Part shown: positions 34,892 through 43,992 of the stretch, piece by piece
Layout: each line of letters starts with the position of its first letter
How positions within the stretch are numbered: the first letter of the stretch is position 1
Assembly (NCBI RefSeq): GCF_015350905.1
Contig: NZ_JADKRZ010000005.1
Location: 62,001-126,000 of the forward strand
Source of the DNA: Curtobacterium sp. VKM Ac-2865
Lineage (GTDB): Bacteria; Actinomycetota; Actinomycetes; Actinomycetales; Microbacteriaceae
Length of the DNA stretch: 64,000 nt
Direction of reading: 5' to 3'
The notes under the pieces: model-generated
Seen by the model: only the letters and a program-made list of their open reading frames with translations
Told to the model about the DNA's origin: nothing
Databases searched by the model: none
Program-made: the position numbers and the translations under genes

Positions 34892-36577
34892 CTACTTCGC
34901 CAGGATCTGGTCCCGCACCTTGCGTCGCAGCACCTTGCCGATCATCGAGCGGGGCAGGTCCTCCACCACGACGACCCGACGCGGCACCTTGTACGCCGCC
35001 ATGTGCTCGCGGGCGTAGGCCCGGAGCGCGTCGGGGTCGAACGTGGCGGGGTCGGTCGGCACGACCGCTGCGACGACCTGCTCGTTGCCGCCGGTGGTGA
35101 TGCCGACGACGGCGACCTCGCGGACGCTGGGGTGCTTGACGAGGGTGTCCTCGACCTCGGTCGGGGCGACGTTGAACCCGCCCGTGATGATGAGCTCCTT
35201 GAGGCGGTCCACGATGTGCACGAAGCCGTCGGCGTCGATCGCGACGATGTCCCCGGTGCGGAACCAGCCGTCGGCGGTGAAGACCTCGTCCGTCGCCTCG
35301 GCCTTGCCCCAGTAGCCGCTGAAGACCTGGGGCCCGCGGACCTGCAGCTCGCCGGCTTCGTCGGTGCCGAGGACCTTGGAGGCGTCGTCGGGGTCGACGA
35401 CGCGGGCCTCGGTGGACGGCAGCGGCAGCCCGACCGCGCCGAGCCGGCGGGAGTCGGCGACGGGGTTCGCCATCAGCACGGGGGAGCACTCGGACAGGCC
35501 GTAGCCCTCGACGAGGTAGCCGCCGGTGCGGGCCTCCCACGGTTCGATGACGTCCTGGGAGAGCGGCATCGCGCCCGAGATGCCGATGGCGATGCCCTTG
35601 AGCGAGACCTTCTTCGAGTCGGCGGCGTGCTGCAGCCGGGTGTAGATCGGCGGCACGGCGGGCAGGAACGTCGGCGGACGCTTCTTGATCGCGGCGAGGA
35701 CGAGGTCCGGGTCGAACGCGGGGAAGAGCACCAGGCGTCCAGCGATGCTCATCGCGAAGGTCAGGCAGAGCGTCAGGCCGTAGGCGTGGAACATCGGCAG
35801 GACCGCGTGCACGACGCTGTTGTCGCCGGCCTGGATCTGCGGGATCCACGCGCGGGCCTGCGCGGCGTTCGCCATCAGGTTGCCGTGGCTGAGGACTGCG
35901 CCCTTTGGGGTGCCCGTCGTGCCGGAGGTGTACTGGATCAGCGCGGTGTCGTCCGTGGTCGGCCGAGGGTGACGCTTCGGCAGGCGACGGGTGGAGACGA
36001 GGTCGTCCCACCGCGTCGTCCCGCGGACCTTCGTCGTGAGCTTCGCGCGGGACTCGCGGGCCTTCGCGACCGGCAGCGACAGGGCCAGCCGGGTCGTGCG
36101 GGGCGTCGCGCGGGTGAGGTCGACCGACACGATGGCGTCGAGGGCGACGTCGGCGGGGAAGTCCTGCAGCGTCGCGACGGACTTGTCCCAGACGACGGCG
36201 ACGCGGGCGCCGTGGTCCTCGAACTGGTGGCGGAGCTCGCGGGGTGTGTAGAGCGGGTTGTGCTCGACGACGATCGCCCCGAGCCGCAGGATCGCGTAGA
36301 ACGCGACGACGTGCTGCGGGCAGTTCGGCAGGACCAACGCCACGCGGTCACCGGCCGTCACGCCGAGCTTGCGCAGGCCGTTCGCCGCGCGGAGGACCTG
36401 CTCCTCGAGGTCGGCGTACGAGGTCGTGCGGCCGAAGAACTCCAGCGCGACGAACTTCGGGAACCGCGTCGCCGAGGTCTCCACGAGGTCGAAGAGCGAC
36501 CCCGTCTGCTCCTCGATGTCGTCGGGGACCCCGGAGGCGTAGGCGGCAAGCCAGGGACGGTCGGTGTCGATGCTCAC
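34892..36577 (-). CDS. Long-chain acyl-CoA ligase (FadD-like)
   Basis: The 561-residue AMP-forming ligase has the ATP loop IQYTSGTTGTPKGAVLSHGN, GYGLSECSPV, WFRTGDIVAIDADGF and the C-terminal catalytic Lys in PRSMIGKVLRRK. It activates fatty acids to CoA esters through acyl-adenylates. The GTG at 36577 is preceded by TAGGTT 6 bases upstream and no ribosome site, so it appears leaderless. It converges with the APC permease; between them is a half copy of the GGAGGC repeat (34841-34854). Confidence 0.93.
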   Translation of the reverse strand: MSIDTDRPWLAAYASGVPDDIEEQTGSLFDLVETSATRFPKFVALEFFGRTTSYADLEEQVLRAANGLRKLGVTAGDRVALVLPNCPQHVVAFYAILRLGAIVVEHNPLYTPRELRHQFEDHGARVAVVWDKSVATLQDFPADVALDAIVSVDLTRATPRTTRLALSLPVAKARESRAKLTTKVRGTTRWDDLVSTRRLPKRHPRPTTDDTALIQYTSGTTGTPKGAVLSHGNLMANAAQARAWIPQIQAGDNSVVHAVLPMFHAYGLTLCLTFAMSIAGRLVLFPAFDPDLVLAAIKKRPPTFLPAVPPIYTRLQHAADSKKVSLKGIAIGISGAMPLSQDVIEPWEARTGGYLVEGYGLSECSPVLMANPVADSRRLGAVGLPLPSTEARVVDPDDASKVLGTDEAGELQVRGPQVFSGYWGKAEATDEVFTADGWFRTGDIVAIDADGFVHIVDRLKELIITGGFNVAPTEVEDTLVKHPSVREVAVVGITTGGNEQVVAAVVPTDPATFDPDALRAYAREHMAAYKVPRRVVVVEDLPRSMIGKVLRRKVRDQILAK

Positions 36578-36616
36578 CGGACCAACCTAGCGGCGGGGCC
36601 CGCGGCAGCCTGGGAG

Positions 36617-36700
36617 CCGCCGGCCGACGCCGACCGCGCCGCCGGCCGACGGGGCGCGCCGCCGGCCGACGGGGCGCGCCGCCGGTCGACGCGGCGCGCC
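36617..36700. repeat. 20-bp tandem repeats between divergent genes
   Basis: GCCGGCCGACGGGGCGCGCC occurs twice exactly (36641-36660, 36661-36680), then once with two changes (36681-36700), and a decayed copy precedes. The array lies between the divergent acyl-CoA ligase and oxygenase genes, upstream of both promoters. Confidence 0.85.
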
Positions 36701-36767
36701 GCCGCTCGTCGTCCGGGGTGCGCGCTCCGTGCGGCCCGCTGTCAGGGGCACGACGGACGATGGCGGC

Positions 36768-37702
36768 ATGTCCTTCGTCACCGGCGCGCTCCGCACCCGC
36801 CTCCAAGCCACCTTCACGGGCAACGACCACGGCAGCCCGGAGTGGGTCGACGAACTCGAGCAGGGCACGGACGCGGGCTTCTTCGGCCCCGGCAGCGCGA
36901 CGTGGTCCGTGCACGGCGGCAAGCAGACGATCGTCGCCGGTGTCCGCGCGCTCCTCGTGCAGGCCCTGCACCCGGGTGCCCTCGCCGGCGTGGCAGACCA
37001 CTCCCGCTACCGCGAGGACCCCTTCGGCCGCCTCGCCGGCACCATCCGCTGGATCTACACCGTCTCCCACGGCGACACCGCGACGGCCACCGGGGCGAGC
37101 AACTGGGTGCTGCGTCTGCACGAGCGCGTCCGGGGGCAGTACGTCGACGGCCACGGCGTCACGAAGGACTACGCCGCGAACGACCCCGACCTGGCCCGCT
37201 GGGTGCACCTGGCCTTCACGGACGCCTTCCTCCGGGCAGCGCAGCAGTGGGGCGAGCCGATCCCCGGCGGCGCCGACGCCTACGTCCGCGAGTGGGCCAT
37301 CGCCGGCCGGCTCATGCACGTCGAGGACGCCCCCGAGTCCGAGGCCGAGCTCCGCGCCCAGATGGACGGCTACCTCGACCGCGGCGAACTCGCGGTCACG
37401 CCCCGCACACGCGAGGTCGTCCGCTTCATCAGGAACCCGCCGCTCGCCCACATGCTCCGACCGGGCTACCAGGCCCTGTTCCAGGGCGCCGTGTCGACGC
37501 TCGACCCGCGGCACCGGTCGATGCCCGGCAGCGGTCACCCGGCGTCGGTCCGGTCGAGTTCCCCGTCGCGCGGACGACGGGGCTGGTCCTCGACGGTATC
37601 GGCGCGGTGCTCGGCAACCAGACCGGGACGGAGCGCGCAGCGCTCACGCGCATCGCGCGGCTGGGACGCGAGGCGGGGAACCCGGAGCGGCCTGCGGCCT
37701 GA
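36768..37702 (+). pseudogene. MpaB-like oxygenase (DUF2236) with apparent C-terminal frameshift
   Basis: From ATG 36768 the frame codes for a DUF2236/MpaB-family protein (VQALHPGALAGVADHSRYREDPFGRLAGTIRW is split across the expected heme-site region, with WIYTVSHGD and YVREWAIAGRLMHVED). After about 37510 this frame turns into Arg/Ser-rich nonsense to a stop at 37742. The minus-one frame instead reads a sensible family tail, VEFPVARTTGLVLDGIGAV and TGTERAALTRIARLGREAG, ending at 37702. The switch lies between about 37500 and 37555. Either a one-base indel inactivated or changed the tail, or the assembly has an error. Confidence 0.7.
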
Positions 37703-37718
37703 GACTTGCCCACAGACA

Positions 37719-37758
37719 GACGGGAGGCCCGGTGTCAGCTGACACCGGGCCTCCCGTC
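37719..37758. terminator. Perfect 40-bp palindrome, GGAGGC family
   Basis: Exact 20-base halves starting GACGGGAGGCCCGGTGTCAG. It sits between the convergent oxygenase and aldo/keto reductase and can stop transcription from both sides. Confidence 0.75.
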
Positions 37759-37773
37759 CGTCTCGTGGTGGCG

Positions 37774-38844
37774 TCAGAAACCGGACGGCACCCGGGGCGT
37801 GTAGGCGGACTCGAGTCGTGTGACCTCGTCCTCGGTGAGTGCGATCGCGGATGCGGCGACCGCGTCGTCGACGTGGTGCTCCTTGGTCGCACCGATGATC
37901 GGCGCGGTGACGGCGTCCTTGCCGGCGACCCAGGCGAGGGCGATCTGCGCCATGCTGACGCCCCGCTCGTCCGCGATGGACTGGACGGCGCCGACGATCG
38001 CGCGGTTGGCGTCCTCGTCCTGGCGGTAGAGCGTCTTGCCGAACTCGTCGGTGGTCGAGCGGGAGCCGGAGCCCTCGGCGTCCCACGGGCGGGTGACCTT
38101 GCCGCGGGCGAGGGGGCTCCACGGGATGACGCCCACGCCGGTGGCGGCGCAGAAGGGGTGCATCTCGCGCTCCTCCTCGCGCTCGAGCAGGTTGTACTGG
38201 TCCTGCATGCTCACGAACTTGGTCCAGCCGTGCAGCTCGGCGGTGTGCTGCATCTGGGCGAACTGCCACGCCCACATGCTGCTGGCGCCGATGTAGCGCG
38301 CCTTGCCGGCCTTGACGACGTCGTGGAGTGCCTCCATCGTCTCCTCGACCGGGGTCAGCGGGTCGAAGCGGTGGATCTGGTACAGGTCGACGTAGTCCGT
38401 ACCGAGGCGGGTCAGCGAGGCGTCGATCTCGTGCATGATCGCGACGCGGGACAGGCCGGCCCCGTTCTTGCCGGGGCGCATCCGGTTGAAGACCTTCGTG
38501 AAGACCTGGACGGCCTCACGCGGGGCGAGCTCCTTGAGGAGCGTGCCGGTGATCTCCTCGCTCGAGCCGTCGGAGTACACGTTCGCGGTGTCGAACGTCG
38601 TGATGCCGGCGTCGAAGGCGCGGCGGACGAAGGGCCTGGCGGCGTCGATGTCGACGCTCCACGCGTGGGACCCGCGGTCCGGGTCGCCGTAGGACATCAT
38701 CCCGAGGACGACGTTGCTGATCTCGAGTCCGGTGTGGCCGAGGCGGACGGTACCCGCGGTGGGGGTGGGGCTGGTGCTCGTGCTGGTGGTGTCGTTCGTG
38801 GTGGTGCCTGCGCTTCCGGGTGTCGTGTCGCTCGCGTTCGTCAT
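37774..38844 (-). CDS. Aldo/keto reductase
   Basis: The 356-residue NADPH-dependent reductase begins with a ~30-residue Thr/Ser-rich tail, then the TIM barrel. The tetrad is visible: Asp and Tyr in TFDTANVYSDG, Lys in VFTKVFNRM, His in LYQIHRFDP. It is of the Tas/YajO-like subgroup. The ATG at 38844 overlaps the stop of the upstream DinB-like gene (ATGA), so the two are co-translated. Confidence 0.9.
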   Translation of the reverse strand: MTNASDTTPGSAGTTTNDTTSTSTSPTPTAGTVRLGHTGLEISNVVLGMMSYGDPDRGSHAWSVDIDAARPFVRRAFDAGITTFDTANVYSDGSSEEITGTLLKELAPREAVQVFTKVFNRMRPGKNGAGLSRVAIMHEIDASLTRLGTDYVDLYQIHRFDPLTPVEETMEALHDVVKAGKARYIGASSMWAWQFAQMQHTAELHGWTKFVSMQDQYNLLEREEEREMHPFCAATGVGVIPWSPLARGKVTRPWDAEGSGSRSTTDEFGKTLYRQDEDANRAIVGAVQSIADERGVSMAQIALAWVAGKDAVTAPIIGATKEHHVDDAVAASAIALTEDEVTRLESAYTPRVPSGF

Positions 38845-39407
38845 GCTGCCACTCTGGCATCGCGCCCTGTGACGGCGAGCAGGCGGACCTGGAGCGGGGC
38901 GTCGTCGCCGACCTCGACCGGGGCGGCGTACAGCCCGGTCTCCGCGAGGGACTCCATCTGCGGTTCGAAGTGGTGCCACACCGCGCGGACGAGCTCGTCC
39001 GGCAGGGTCTCGTCGCTGCCGGTGGCCCGCGCGAGGTCCCACGTGTGGATCGTGATGTCCGAGGTCTGTTCCGCGAGGTACTCGCCCGCGGGCACCACGT
39101 CCGTCGCCAGGTGCACGGGGGTGTCCTGCGGGGCCTTCGCCCAGGCCTCGGTCGCGGCGCTCGCGAACCGCTGCCACTCGGCCACGAGGTCGTCGCCCAC
39201 CGGCTCGAGGTCCGCCTTCGCCTGCTCGTGGTCGCACCCGGTCAGCAGGTGTGGGATCCACCGCTGCTCGTCGATCACGTGCGTGACGAGGTCCCGGGTG
39301 GTCCACTCGGAGTCGGGCGTCGAGGCGTCCCACGCGGTCACGGCGGCGACGCGGCGGCCGAACTCGGCTGCGGCCAGTGCTTGCAACGCGATCCAGTCGG
39401 TGGCCAT
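38841..39407 (-). CDS. TIGR03086/maleylpyruvate isomerase-like metal-binding protein
   Basis: This 188-residue DinB-superfamily protein has metal-binding His residues in TTRDLVTHVIDEQRW and TSDITIHTWDLARATG. The family includes mycothiol-dependent enzymes; the reaction here is unknown. I chose the ATG at 39407 because AGGAGCACC lies just upstream and the homologous domain starts there. The same frame stays open to 40334 only because the upstream 144-bp tandem repeat has a period divisible by three. Confidence 0.82.
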   Translation of the reverse strand: MATDWIALQALAAAEFGRRVAAVTAWDASTPDSEWTTRDLVTHVIDEQRWIPHLLTGCDHEQAKADLEPVGDDLVAEWQRFASAATEAWAKAPQDTPVHLATDVVPAGEYLAEQTSDITIHTWDLARATGSDETLPDELVRAVWHHFEPQMESLAETGLYAAPVEVGDDAPLQVRLLAVTGRDARVAA

Positions 39408-39484
39408 GGTGGTGCTCCTGTTCGTCATCGTGTGGCGTGCAACCGGCCTGGCGCGCTCCGGATTCCCGCGCCCGGCCGTGGTGC

Positions 39485-40335
39485 CACGGTAGCGGGGTGG
39501 GCGCGCGGGCGGGCGCGGGCGCGGGCGTGCGGGCGCGCGGGCGCGGGTCATGCCTCCGCGAGCGGGCGCGGGGGTGCGGGTCGGGCCGGGGCGGGCCGCG
39601 CGGGTGCGGCGGACGCGAGTCAGGCCTCCGCGAGCGGGCGGACGCGGGCGCGGGGGTGCGGGTCGGGCTTCGGCGAGCGGGCGAAACACCGTGGTGTCCC
39701 GTCGGCCCGACCCTGCCGTTCCGCCCGCTCGTCCGGGTGCGGCCTGGAGGCCCGGCTCGGCTCGACCGCCCGAGCTCACCTCAGGAGGTCCACGCGGTCC
39801 GTGAGCTCGCAGACGCGCGAGCGGGCGGAATCCCGTGGTGTCTTGGCAGCCCGACCCTGCCGTTCCACCCGCTCGTGCGTGCGCGGCCTGGAGGCCCGGC
39901 GCGGCTCGACCGCCCGAGCTCACCTCAGGAGGTCCACGCGGTCCGTGAGCTCGCAGACGCGCGAGCGGGCGGAATCCCGTGGTGTCTTGGCAGCCCGACC
40001 CTGCCGTTCCACCCGCTCGTGCGTGCGCGGCCTGGAGGCTCGGCCCGGCTTGGCCGCCCGAGCTCACCTGAGGAGGTCCACGCGGTCCGTGAGCTCGCAG
40101 ACGCGCGAGCGGGCGGAATCCCGTGGTGTCTTGGCAGCCCGACCCTGCCGTTCCACCCGCTCGTGCGTGCGCGGCCTGGAGGCCCGGCCCGGCTCGACCG
40201 CCCGAGCTCACCTCAGGAGGTCCACGCGGTCCACGCGGTCCGCGAGCTCGCAGACGCGCGAGCGAGCGGAATCCCGTGGTGCATCGCCCGAGCGATCCCG
40301 GTGTTCCGCCCGCTCGTCCGGAGCAGGAAGACACA
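39485..40335. repeat. Tandem 144-bp repeat array in a GC-rich intergenic region
   Basis: Copies begin at 39677, 39821, 39965, 40109 and 40262; the first three steps are 144 bp and the fourth is 153 because of a 9-bp CCACGCGGT duplication. Copies 2 to 4 are almost identical. Each holds an imperfect hairpin (GAGCGGGCGGAA ... TTCCACCCGCTC) and a CTGGAGGCCCGG motif. Before the array, 39485-39670 is CGGGCG-rich with two partial copies of CCTCCGCGAGCGGGCG. No gene is supported here. Confidence 0.9.
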
Positions 40336-40388
40336 GGTCGACGCCCGGCGCGATGGTGCTCGGCTCAGCCGTCGGAGCGCGTCCCGAA

Positions 40389-40433
40389 CACGACGAAGCC
40401 CCGACGCCGCATGGGCGTCGGGGCTTCGTCGTG
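40389..40433. terminator. Strong bidirectional terminator after yceI
   Basis: 20-bp perfect arms (40389-40408 and 40414-40433; outer part CACGACGAAGCCCCGACGCC) with a 5-base loop, 50 bp after the yceI stop on the minus strand. Confidence 0.75.
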
Positions 40434-40483
40434 CTGGGTGAGGACTGTTCGGTGCCCTCGGTCAGCGAGTGGTTCCGAGCGGA

Positions 40484-41044
40484 CTACGCCGCCTGGAGGA
40501 CGAACTGGACGTCGAGGTTGATCGTGACGTCGTTGCCGAGCGTGAACCCGCCGGCCTCGAGCGCTGCGTTCCAGTTCACGCCGAACTCGGTGCGGTCGAT
40601 CTTGGTCGTCGCCTCGGCGCCGAGCTTGGTCTGGCCGTAGCCGTCAGTGGTCACGCCGCCGAACTCGGTCTTCAGGGTGACGTTCTTGGTGACGCCGCGC
40701 AGCGAGAGCTCGCCGTCGATGAGCATGTCGTCGCCGTCCTCGCGGATGCCGGTCGAGCGGAAGGTCATGTGCGGGTGCTCCTCCGTGAGGAAGAAGTCAC
40801 CGGTGGCCAGGTGCTGGTCGCGCTGGGGCTGGTTGGTGTTGATGCTGGAGACGTCGATCGAGGCCTCGAGCGTCGTGTCGAGGGGGTTCTCGGCAGTGAC
40901 GAGGGTGGCGTCGAACTGCTCGAACTTGCCCTTGACCTTGCTGATGGCGAGGTGGCGGACCGAGAAGCTGACCTCGGAGTGGGTCGGGTCGACCGTCCAG
41001 GTGCCGGTGACGTAGCCGGGGATGGCGGAGGCGGTGAGAGCCAT
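40484..41044 (-). CDS. YceI family protein
   Basis: The 186-residue lipocalin-like protein has all family landmarks: GTWTVDPTHSEVSFSVRHL, TGDFFLTEEHPHMTFRST, LRGVTKNVTLKTEF and KIDRTEFGVNWN. YceI proteins bind isoprenoid-type lipids. No signal peptide is present, so this one is cytoplasmic. GGAAGGAC lies just before the ATG. A promoter with an overlapping TTGAnnnnTCAA-type operator lies about 100 bp upstream. Confidence 0.95.
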   Translation of the reverse strand: MALTASAIPGYVTGTWTVDPTHSEVSFSVRHLAISKVKGKFEQFDATLVTAENPLDTTLEASIDVSSINTNQPQRDQHLATGDFFLTEEHPHMTFRSTGIREDGDDMLIDGELSLRGVTKNVTLKTEFGGVTTDGYGQTKLGAEATTKIDRTEFGVNWNAALEAGGFTLGNDVTINLDVQFVLQAA

Positions 41045-41134
41045 GGTGGTGTCCTTCCGGGACGACGGAGTCTGAGTGACGCGAGCGAACCGGAGCCCGA
41101 TCCATGCGCCCGCATCGAGATGATGCTACGCCAT

Positions 41135-41164
41135 TGTGCACCGGTTTGGTTGAAGCGTCAACCA
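41135..41164 (-). promoter_or_regulatory. yceI promoter with overlapping palindromic operator
   Basis: On the minus strand TTGACG (41161-41156), 17 bases, then CACAAT form a good sigma-70-like promoter. The -35 box is inside a perfect 7-bp inverted repeat TGGTTGA/TCAACCA (41147-41153, 41158-41164; 4-base gap), the shape of a MarR-type operator. Confidence 0.6.
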
Positions 41165-41168
41165 TTGT

Positions 41169-42101
41169 TCACGCAACGGCCGCGGACCGCGTGTCGTGCA
41201 GCCCACGCCGACCTGTCTCGAGCAGCCGGCGAATGCGCCACACGAATCGCTCCACGCCCGGACCCACATCATCTCCGGTGGTGCGGACCAGCCACCAGTC
41301 GACGTCTTTCAGGTGTTCACCACGCGTGAGGTCCTTCCGGAACGTGGACGGGTCAGTCCGGTGGAGGTCGCTCTCGTACTCGATCGCCACCCGGGCTTCC
41401 GGGTACGCGAGGTCGACACAGGCGATCCACTGCCCGTCGACGACGACGTCGTGGTTGAGCACGGGTTCCGGCAGCCCCCGGCGCACGAGTGCCAGGCGTG
41501 CACGAGTCTCGCTGGGCGACCGCGATCCGACCCGGATCTCCTGGAGGGCTGCGCGGAGGTTCACGATCCCTCGGATCCCGCGCCGACGCCGGACCGCCGC
41601 CACGAGCTCGTCCAGCGTCACCCAGTTGAGCCACCCGACGAGCGCGTCGCCGGCGATGATGAGTTCGTCGAGCGTGAGCATCGCTCCGAGCGCGACGAAG
41701 GTGTCGGCCGGGCTGCTGATCGGGACGCCTCGCCCCTGCGAGCGGCGGACCGTCCCGGACCGAGCTCGATGTCCCTTGGCTCCGCGGACGCGGAGCGCCT
41801 GGTCGGCGCCGATGGTGGTCACGTGCAGTCGGGGGTCCCGCTCGATCCGTCGGGGCAGCGGCACCCCGAGGATCGCTGCGGCAGTCGTGTGGCTGAAGAC
41901 CTGGTCGGGACGGAGGCGCGGTGCGAGTGCGCGGGCACGCTCGTCCACGGTGGTCGGTTGCGTCGCGGAGCGCGTGCCGTGGAATGCGCGGACGAGGTCC
42001 TTCGCGTCGAGCCGGCCGCGCGAGACGCCTCGGTGGAGGGCGTCTCGGACGCGGAACGAGGCGTCCCGCAGCACCAACGGGAGCGGTCGTCGTGCGGTCA
42101 T
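41169..42101 (-). CDS. DUF559/Vsr-like endonuclease-domain protein
   Basis: The 310-residue protein has a helical N-terminal half (possible AbiEi-like transcription-factor region, SHTTAAAILGVPLP) and a C-terminal PD-(D/E)xK-like domain: SPSETRARLALVRRGLPEP, WIACVDLAYPEARVAIEYES, then DWWLVRTT. Many such stand-alone proteins occur in high-GC actinobacteria; their role is unknown. ATG 42101 is the first methionine before the conserved part; longer frames upstream run into repeats. Confidence 0.72.
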   Translation of the reverse strand: MTARRPLPLVLRDASFRVRDALHRGVSRGRLDAKDLVRAFHGTRSATQPTTVDERARALAPRLRPDQVFSHTTAAAILGVPLPRRIERDPRLHVTTIGADQALRVRGAKGHRARSGTVRRSQGRGVPISSPADTFVALGAMLTLDELIIAGDALVGWLNWVTLDELVAAVRRRRGIRGIVNLRAALQEIRVGSRSPSETRARLALVRRGLPEPVLNHDVVVDGQWIACVDLAYPEARVAIEYESDLHRTDPSTFRKDLTRGEHLKDVDWWLVRTTGDDVGPGVERFVWRIRRLLETGRRGLHDTRSAAVA

Positions 42102-42699
42102 CACCACATGCTCGTGCCGTGCCGTCGTCGAGAAGCCGACCCGTGCCTCCCGTGTGGATGACTGCAGACAAGACATGCCTGTGGAGGGACGCCCCCGCGG
42201 CCGACCGGGCGGAAGTTCCGGGTCGCGGCCGCGGACCGCCCTGGTGTTTCGCCCTTTCGCTTTCGGCTTCGGCTTCGGCTTCGGCGGGGAGCGGGGAGCG
42301 GGGAGGCGCAGCCGCGGGCGGTCGAGCGGGCGGAACGTGCGGGTGGGGGCGTCGGGCGACCACGGTGTTCCGCCCGCTCGCGGTTCCTGGGTGCGCGCGG
42401 TCTCCGGGTGCGCTGCGCGACCGGTCACAGCGGGTCGAGCGGGCGGAATGTGCGGGTGTGGGCGTCGGGCGACCACGGTGTTTCGCCCGCTCGCGCTGTC
42501 TGGGCCCGCGAGTCCGCCGCGCCCGCTCGCGCTGCCGCGCCCGCTCGCGCTGCCGCGGCCCGGCAGTCCACCCGCGTCGACCGGCCCGCCGCCTGCCGCC
42601 GCGCCGCGCTGACCGCGGGCTCATCCCACCCCAGGGCGCGCCCACGCCCGCGCTGCTGACAGGCACCCGCAGGGCCCCGCATGCCCTCGGCGGAACCAC
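42102..42699. repeat. Repeat-rich intergenic region with two GAGCGGGCGGAA elements
   Basis: No gene. There is a CTTCGG microsatellite near 42263-42290. Two ~60-bp elements of the same family lie at 42321-42380 and 42434-42493: each begins GTCGAGCGGGCGGAA, has GTCGGGCGACCACGGTG in the middle and ends T(T/C)CGCCCGCTCG. Downstream are short repeats of CCGCTCGCGCTGCCGC. Confidence 0.8.
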
Positions 42700-42712
42700 T
42701 AGCGTCGGAGCC
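42700..42712 (+). promoter_or_regulatory. Leaderless promoter of the 42713 aldo/keto reductase
   Basis: TAGCGT at 42700-42705 is followed by 7 bases and the ATG at 42713. Confidence 0.5.
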
Positions 42713-43717
42713 ATGGAATTCAGGTACCTGGGCAACTCCGGACTCAAGATCTCCGAGATCACCTACGGCAACTGGCTGACGCACGGCTCGCAGGTCGAGA
42801 ACGACGTCGCCACCCAGTGCGTGCGGGCAGCGCTCGACGTCGGCATCACGACGTTCGACACCGCGGACACGTACGCCAACACGGCCGCCGAGACCGTCCT
42901 CGGCGAAGCGCTCAAGGGGGAGCGCCGGCAGTCCCTCGAGATCCTCACGAAGGTGTACTGGCCGACCGGCCCGATGGGGCACAACGACGTCGGCCTCAGC
43001 CGCAAGCACATCATGGAGTCGATCAACGGCTCCCTCGAGCGTCTGCAGACCGACTACGTCGACCTCTACCAGGCCCACCGCTACGACTACGAGACCCCGC
43101 TCGAAGAGACCATGCAGGCCTTCGCAGACGTCGTCCGGCAGGGCAAGGCGCTCTACATCGGCGTCAGCGAGTGGACCGCCGAGCAGATCCGTGCGGGTGC
43201 CGCCCTGGCGAAGGAGCTCGGCTTCCAGCTCATCTCGAACCAGCCGCAGTACTCGATGCTGTGGCGTGTCATCGAGGGCGAGGTCGTCCCCGCCTCGAAG
43301 CAGCTCGGCCTGTCGCAGATCGTCTTCTCGCCGATCGCGCAGGGCGTGCTCACCGGCAAGTACAAGCCCGGTCAGCCGCTCCCCGAGGGCTCCCGCGCCA
43401 CGGACGAGAAGGGCGGCGCGGACATGATCAAGCGGTACATGCGCGACGACGTCCTCGAGGCCGTCCAGCGCCTGCAGCCCGTCGCCGACCAGGCCGGTCT
43501 GACGCTGGCCCAGCTCGCCATCGCGTGGACGCTGCAGAACGACAACGTCGCGTCGGCGATCGTCGGCGCCTCGCGTCCTGCGCAGGTGACGGACAACGTG
43601 AAGGCGGTGGGCGTGAAGCTCGACGCCGACGCCGTCGCGGCGATCGACAACGCCCTGGGCGACATCCCCGAGCGGGACTCCTCGAAAAGCGTCAGCCCCA
43701 CGAGCCGCCCCGCGTAA
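42713..43717 (+). CDS. Aldo/keto reductase, Kv-beta-like subgroup
   Basis: The 334-residue reductase has Asp/Tyr in TTFDTADTYANTAAE, Lys in EILTKVYWPTGP and His in LYQAHRYDYETP. MEFRYLGNSGLKISEI at the start and the late IVGASRPAQVTDNVKA are characteristic of the potassium-channel beta-like group. It is unrelated in detail to the reductase at 37774-38844. A palindrome 50 bp downstream ends the gene. Confidence 0.93.
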   Translation: MEFRYLGNSGLKISEITYGNWLTHGSQVENDVATQCVRAALDVGITTFDTADTYANTAAETVLGEALKGERRQSLEILTKVYWPTGPMGHNDVGLSRKHIMESINGSLERLQTDYVDLYQAHRYDYETPLEETMQAFADVVRQGKALYIGVSEWTAEQIRAGAALAKELGFQLISNQPQYSMLWRVIEGEVVPASKQLGLSQIVFSPIAQGVLTGKYKPGQPLPEGSRATDEKGGADMIKRYMRDDVLEAVQRLQPVADQAGLTLAQLAIAWTLQNDNVASAIVGASRPAQVTDNVKAVGVKLDADAVAAIDNALGDIPERDSSKSVSPTSRPA

Positions 43718-43992
43718 GCAAGCAACAAGCGACAAGCAACGAACACCAAGCAACAAGCAGGACCCCCGGACGGGAGGCACGGTGCCAGCTGGCACCGTGC
43801 CTCCCGTCCGTCGTTCCCGCACCCCGCACCCGTCGCAACCTGACCCCGCGAGCCCGGCCCGACGGCCACGAAACGCCTGATCGGGACCGGATCCGTACCC
43901 TGCGTGAACACCAGGAGTCCGGCACCTGGCAGACGCCTGGGGAACCCTGTACCCCACCCAAACCGCCACCCCATCACCCCCGAATCGGGGGC
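43718..43992. other. Intergenic region with AAGCAAC repeats
   Basis: No gene. Right after the reductase stop is a low-complexity run of AGCAAC/ACAAGC units (about 43716-43760), unusually A-rich for this genome, then the 44-bp palindrome (43767-43810). The rest carries the promoter region of gtrA. Confidence 0.7.
43767..43810 (+). terminator. Perfect 44-bp palindrome, GGAGGC family
   Basis: Two exact 22-base halves beginning CGGACGGGAGGCACGGTGCC. It follows the aldo/keto reductase stop by 50 bp and is the longest perfect member of the family here. Confidence 0.75.

Noticed and set aside
39677..40330. CRISPR array
   Set aside because: Repeats are 144 bp and contiguous, with no spacers and no cas genes.
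38820..40640. Long frames with 48-residue repeats through the tandem array
   Set aside because: Frames stay open only because the period is 144 bp; both strands and several phases are open and none looks like protein.
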